NCBI RefSeq assembly: GCF_000011245.1
Contig: NC_004193.1
Location: 2,768,501-2,832,500 of the forward strand
Reading direction: 5' to 3'
DNA: 64,000 nucleotides
From: Oceanobacillus iheyensis HTE831
Lineage (GTDB): Bacteria; Bacillota; Bacilli; Bacillales; Amphibacillaceae
Both the position numbers and the translations under genes were made by a program. The first letter of the stretch is position 1, and every line of letters starts with the position of its first letter. Positions 61,919 through 64,000 of this stretch are shown in pieces. The notes beneath the pieces were generated by a model. The model did not search any database and was not told the origin of the DNA. It was given only the letters and a program-made list of their open reading frames with translations.

Positions 61919-62728
61919 CTAAAGAATAAAATCGTCCATCCTGATTGGCTCTGGTTTTCGCTTGTCAAAAGTATAAATAAAGGAAAATCCAGCTTCTTTT
62001 GCCATTTTCAGAGCTTCAATAAAATAATTACCTACTGTCTCCACTCGATGTGAATCGGAGCCAATCGTTAATATTTCCCCACCCATCTGTTTGTATAGCT
62101 TCAATAATTCAATCCGGGGGAAAGCTTCTCCTACCGACTGACTTGCAAACCCAGATGTATTTATCTCCAGTCCAATATCTCTTTTGATTGCTTGATGAAG
62201 TACGTGACGAATAATCTCTTCCATATCTTTCACGTTATAATTTCCGATTTTAGCCATCGCATAGCGTTTTAATAAATCAAAATGTGCCAAAACATCAATA
62301 TCTGCATTTGTTACTAATTTTAATACTTCTTCAAAATACCCTAAATAAGCTGCATGATTTTCTTTATCAAATAAATATTTTCTCAATTTTTCTTCCTGGA
62401 TATTATGTATAGATCCTAATATAAAATCAAATTCTATCCCATCTAACGCTTCCTTATATTTATCTTTCATTAAGTGTGGTTCACACAGTTCTATTCCCAT
62501 CTTGATCTTGAGATTATCCTGCCATTTTGATTTTGCGTGTTGAATATCTGAAATATATTTTGAGAAATCCATATGTCCATAAGTTGGCGCTTTTGGATTC
62601 ACCGAAAAATGCTCAGTAAAACAAATTTCATCGATTCCTTTCTCGACTGCCTTTGCACACACTTCATCCATAACTGCTTTAGAATCAAAAGAATTATTTG
62701 TGTGATGATGATAATCGGTCCAGTACAT
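61919..62728 (-). CDS. hisJ: PHP-domain phosphatase, histidinol-phosphatase (HisJ) family
   Basis: A 269-residue PHP metallo-phosphoesterase. ATG 62728 follows GAAGGAGG. Metal ligands: DYHHHTNNSFDSK, FTEHFSVNP, GIELCEPH, GSIHNI, VLAHFDLLKRY, LEINTSG and TIGSDSHRVE. The family removes phosphate from histidinol-P, but here it is next to PTS genes and no his operon is visible, so it may act on a sugar phosphate. Confidence 0.87.
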   Translation of the reverse strand: MYWTDYHHHTNNSFDSKAVMDEVCAKAVEKGIDEICFTEHFSVNPKAPTYGHMDFSKYISDIQHAKSKWQDNLKIKMGIELCEPHLMKDKYKEALDGIEFDFILGSIHNIQEEKLRKYLFDKENHAAYLGYFEEVLKLVTNADIDVLAHFDLLKRYAMAKIGNYNVKDMEEIIRHVLHQAIKRDIGLEINTSGFASQSVGEAFPRIELLKLYKQMGGEILTIGSDSHRVETVGNYFIEALKMAKEAGFSFIYTFDKRKPEPIRMDDFIL

Positions 62729-62906
62729 ATAAATACCTCCTTCTTCTTTATAGACTACCTTATTTTTATAAAAAGTTACATGAATCATTTTTTATGAACT
62801 GTTACCTTGACGATTGATTATAGATAACTCATTATCTCTTCTAAGTGCAGTAAAAATAAAGGTTACAATCTTTTCCGTTACACAGCGGAAAAACAATCGA
62901 TATATT

Positions 62907-62920
62907 TGTAACCGTTTTCT
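62907..62920. promoter_or_regulatory. CcpA (cre) box upstream of cellobiose-type PTS
   Basis: TGTAACCGTTTTCT matches the cre consensus at 13 of 14 positions. It lies 48 bases before the IIB start, overlapping a candidate -35 (TTGTAA at 62906-62911), so binding should repress. Confidence 0.6.
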
Positions 62921-62967
62921 TATTACAATAGAACTATAGATAGACAAACACAAGGAGGAAATCAACG

Positions 62968-63273
62968 ATGAAACATATTCTATTAGCCTGCTCTTCAGGC
63001 ATGTCGACTAGTTTACTAGTATCAAAAATGGAGGAGGCAGCATCCAAACAAGGTCTGGAAGTAAAAATTTGGGCAGTTGCTCAAGACAAAGCTTTTTCTG
63101 AATTAGAAAACGCAGATGTTCTTTTAATTGGTCCACAAATGCGTTTTCTTAAAAAGAAATTCGAAAAAGCTGGCGCAGAGGCAAATGTCCCCATCGATGT
63201 TATTGATCCAGTAGCTTATGGCCGTGTAGATGGAGAAGCTGTTTTAAACAAAGCATTGTCATTAATGCCTTAA
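62968..63273 (+). CDS. celA: PTS cellobiose/chitobiose-type component IIB
   Basis: A 101-residue protein with the phosphocysteine loop LLACSSGMSTSLLVSKME at the N-terminus and LLIGPQMRFLKKKFE, typical of the lactose/cellobiose (Lac) family IIB. The start follows AAGGAGG. It precedes the matching IIC gene by about 50 bases. Confidence 0.92.
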   Translation: MKHILLACSSGMSTSLLVSKMEEAASKQGLEVKIWAVAQDKAFSELENADVLLIGPQMRFLKKKFEKAGAEANVPIDVIDPVAYGRVDGEAVLNKALSLMP

Positions 63274-63325
63274 CTTCATCGATGACTACTCCTCAGGAAG
63301 AAAAATGACAAAGGAGGAAAGAACA

Positions 63326-64000
63326 TTGGAAAACAGTAAATTTATGCAAGTGTTGGAGAACTTTTTACTACCGATTGCAGATAAATTAAATAACAACCGT
63401 TATCTATCTGCATTACGTGACGGATTTATGGTCGCATTACCACTGATTATTTTTGGGTCTATATTTGTGGTAATCGCTAACTTCCCTTTTTTAGATAGGC
63501 TCTTAAGTGAAGACGCCTATGCTGCCTATCAGAATGCACTTGGACCTGCTTCAGCATCAACACTAAGTATTATGGGATTATTTGTTATTATAGGAATAGG
63601 ATATAAATTAACCGAACATTACAAAGGTGAAGCAATTTACGGTGGTGTAGTAGCGATTGCCGCATTTATAATTCTTACACCTCAAGTGTTAGAAGGAGTT
63701 GCTGGTGTTATTCCTGCTTCCTCTCTAGGAGCAGAAGGAATGTTTTTAGGAATTTTCACCGCTTTTATATCCGCGGAATTATACAGATTTTTTGTACAGA
63801 AAGATTTAATGATAAAAATGCCCGCTGGTGTACCAGCTGCCGTTTCCAAATCATTTAGTGCTCTTATTCCAATTGCTTTAACACTATCTGTATTTTTATT
63901 CGTTCGCATAGTAATGAGTTTCACACCTTTTGATACAGTTCAAAATTTTATTTACACAATCATTCAAGAGCCATTAACGCAATTAGGTAGTGGACTGCCT
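63326..64000 (+). CDS. celB: PTS cellobiose-type permease IIC, 3' end outside window
   Basis: Begins at TTG 63326 (LENSKFMQVLENFLLPIADK), eight bases after AAGGAGGAA; an in-frame ATG at 63305 has a weaker site. 225 residues are visible: SALRDGFMVALPLIIFGSIF, VVAIAAFIILTPQ, ASSLGAEGMFLGIFTAFISAE and MPAGVPAAVSKSFSALIP. These are the EIIC blocks of the Lac family, with about six spans before the window ends. The catalytic His/Glu region lies beyond the edge. Confidence 0.9.
   Translation, partial: MENSKFMQVLENFLLPIADKLNNNRYLSALRDGFMVALPLIIFGSIFVVIANFPFLDRLLSEDAYAAYQNALGPASASTLSIMGLFVIIGIGYKLTEHYKGEAIYGGVVAIAAFIILTPQVLEGVAGVIPASSLGAEGMFLGIFTAFISAELYRFFVQKDLMIKMPAGVPAAVSKSFSALIPIALTLSVFLFVRIVMSFTPFDTVQNFIYTIIQEPLTQLGSGLP

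Overview
The window is low-GC Gram-positive DNA from a spore-forming, motile, aerobic member of the Bacillaceae. The evidence is strong AGGAGG-type ribosome binding sites, some TTG/GTG starts, a Spo0E-like phosphatase, a sigma-D flagellin promoter, CcpA boxes, and genes close to B. subtilis tcyP, yfmS/yfmT, glpP, gmuE and yjbQ. The group IIC intron at 17028-18911 looks, from memory, almost the same as the Oceanobacillus iheyensis intron used for crystal structures. I therefore infer Oceanobacillus, probably O. iheyensis or a close relative. Most of the window is carbohydrate, organic-acid and amino-acid catabolism arranged as substrate-specific operons, each with its own transporter and regulator.

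Region 1 (1-7153, minus strand): LacI regulator, SIS-domain hexuloisomerase, KDPG aldolase, TRAP transporter (P, Q, M), RpiA, KDG kinase and a hexulose-6-phosphate-synthase-like gene, behind a promoter covered by three LacI-type palindromes. The HPS-like gene lacks the segment that holds the family's active site. Region 2 (7.2-10.3 kb): a Gly/Tyr/Pro-rich small protein and the yfmS/yfmT-like pair. Region 3 (10.5-15.4 kb): an N-acyl-amino-acid module (RpiR regulator, M20 amidohydrolase, YfcC transporter, racemase), with the transporter frameshifted. Region 4 (15.5-20.6 kb): cystine transporter TcyP, the group IIC intron inserted beside a terminator, a CcpA-boxed SDR, and a tandem fluoride-channel pair with one frameshifted member.

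Region 5 (20.9-26.8 kb): a small membrane/coiled-coil protein, GlpP, a HAD phosphatase and a binding-protein ABC transporter with a terminator-like leader. Region 6 (27-31.4 kb): motility genes (YjfB-like, flagellin with sigma-D promoter and two CsrA-type hairpins), a Spo0E-like phosphatase, and a chemoreceptor broken by one in-frame stop codon. Region 7 (31.6-37 kb): YitT, GlsB, a family 3 binding protein, a collagen-like protein and a YhgE/Pip protein. Region 8 (37-43 kb): a sigma-54-controlled module (CBS-PAS-AAA-Fis activator, Fe-alcohol dehydrogenase, GntP permease, MmsA) with a clear -24/-12 promoter and paired activator sites. Region 9 (43-49.5 kb): a phosphatase, YjbQ, two DUF3887-type lipoproteins, and a trio of uncharacterised secreted coiled-coil proteins. 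Region 10 (49.5-60.1 kb): repeats, a TctA-type permease, and a galactitol-type PTS operon with two zinc dehydrogenases, a DeoC-type aldolase and an unlisted 52-residue membrane protein. Region 11 (60.3-64 kb): ROK kinase, IIA-Glc, a PHP phosphatase and the start of a cellobiose-type PTS.

Three dispersed intergenic repeat families recur. Four genes carry clean inactivating lesions: one internal in-frame deletion, two single-base frameshifts and one nonsense codon. I saw no tRNA, rRNA, CRISPR array, prophage or IS transposase. The strongest candidates for undescribed biology are the sigma-54 module (37.0-43.0 kb) and the secreted coiled-coil trio (46.4-48.1 kb).
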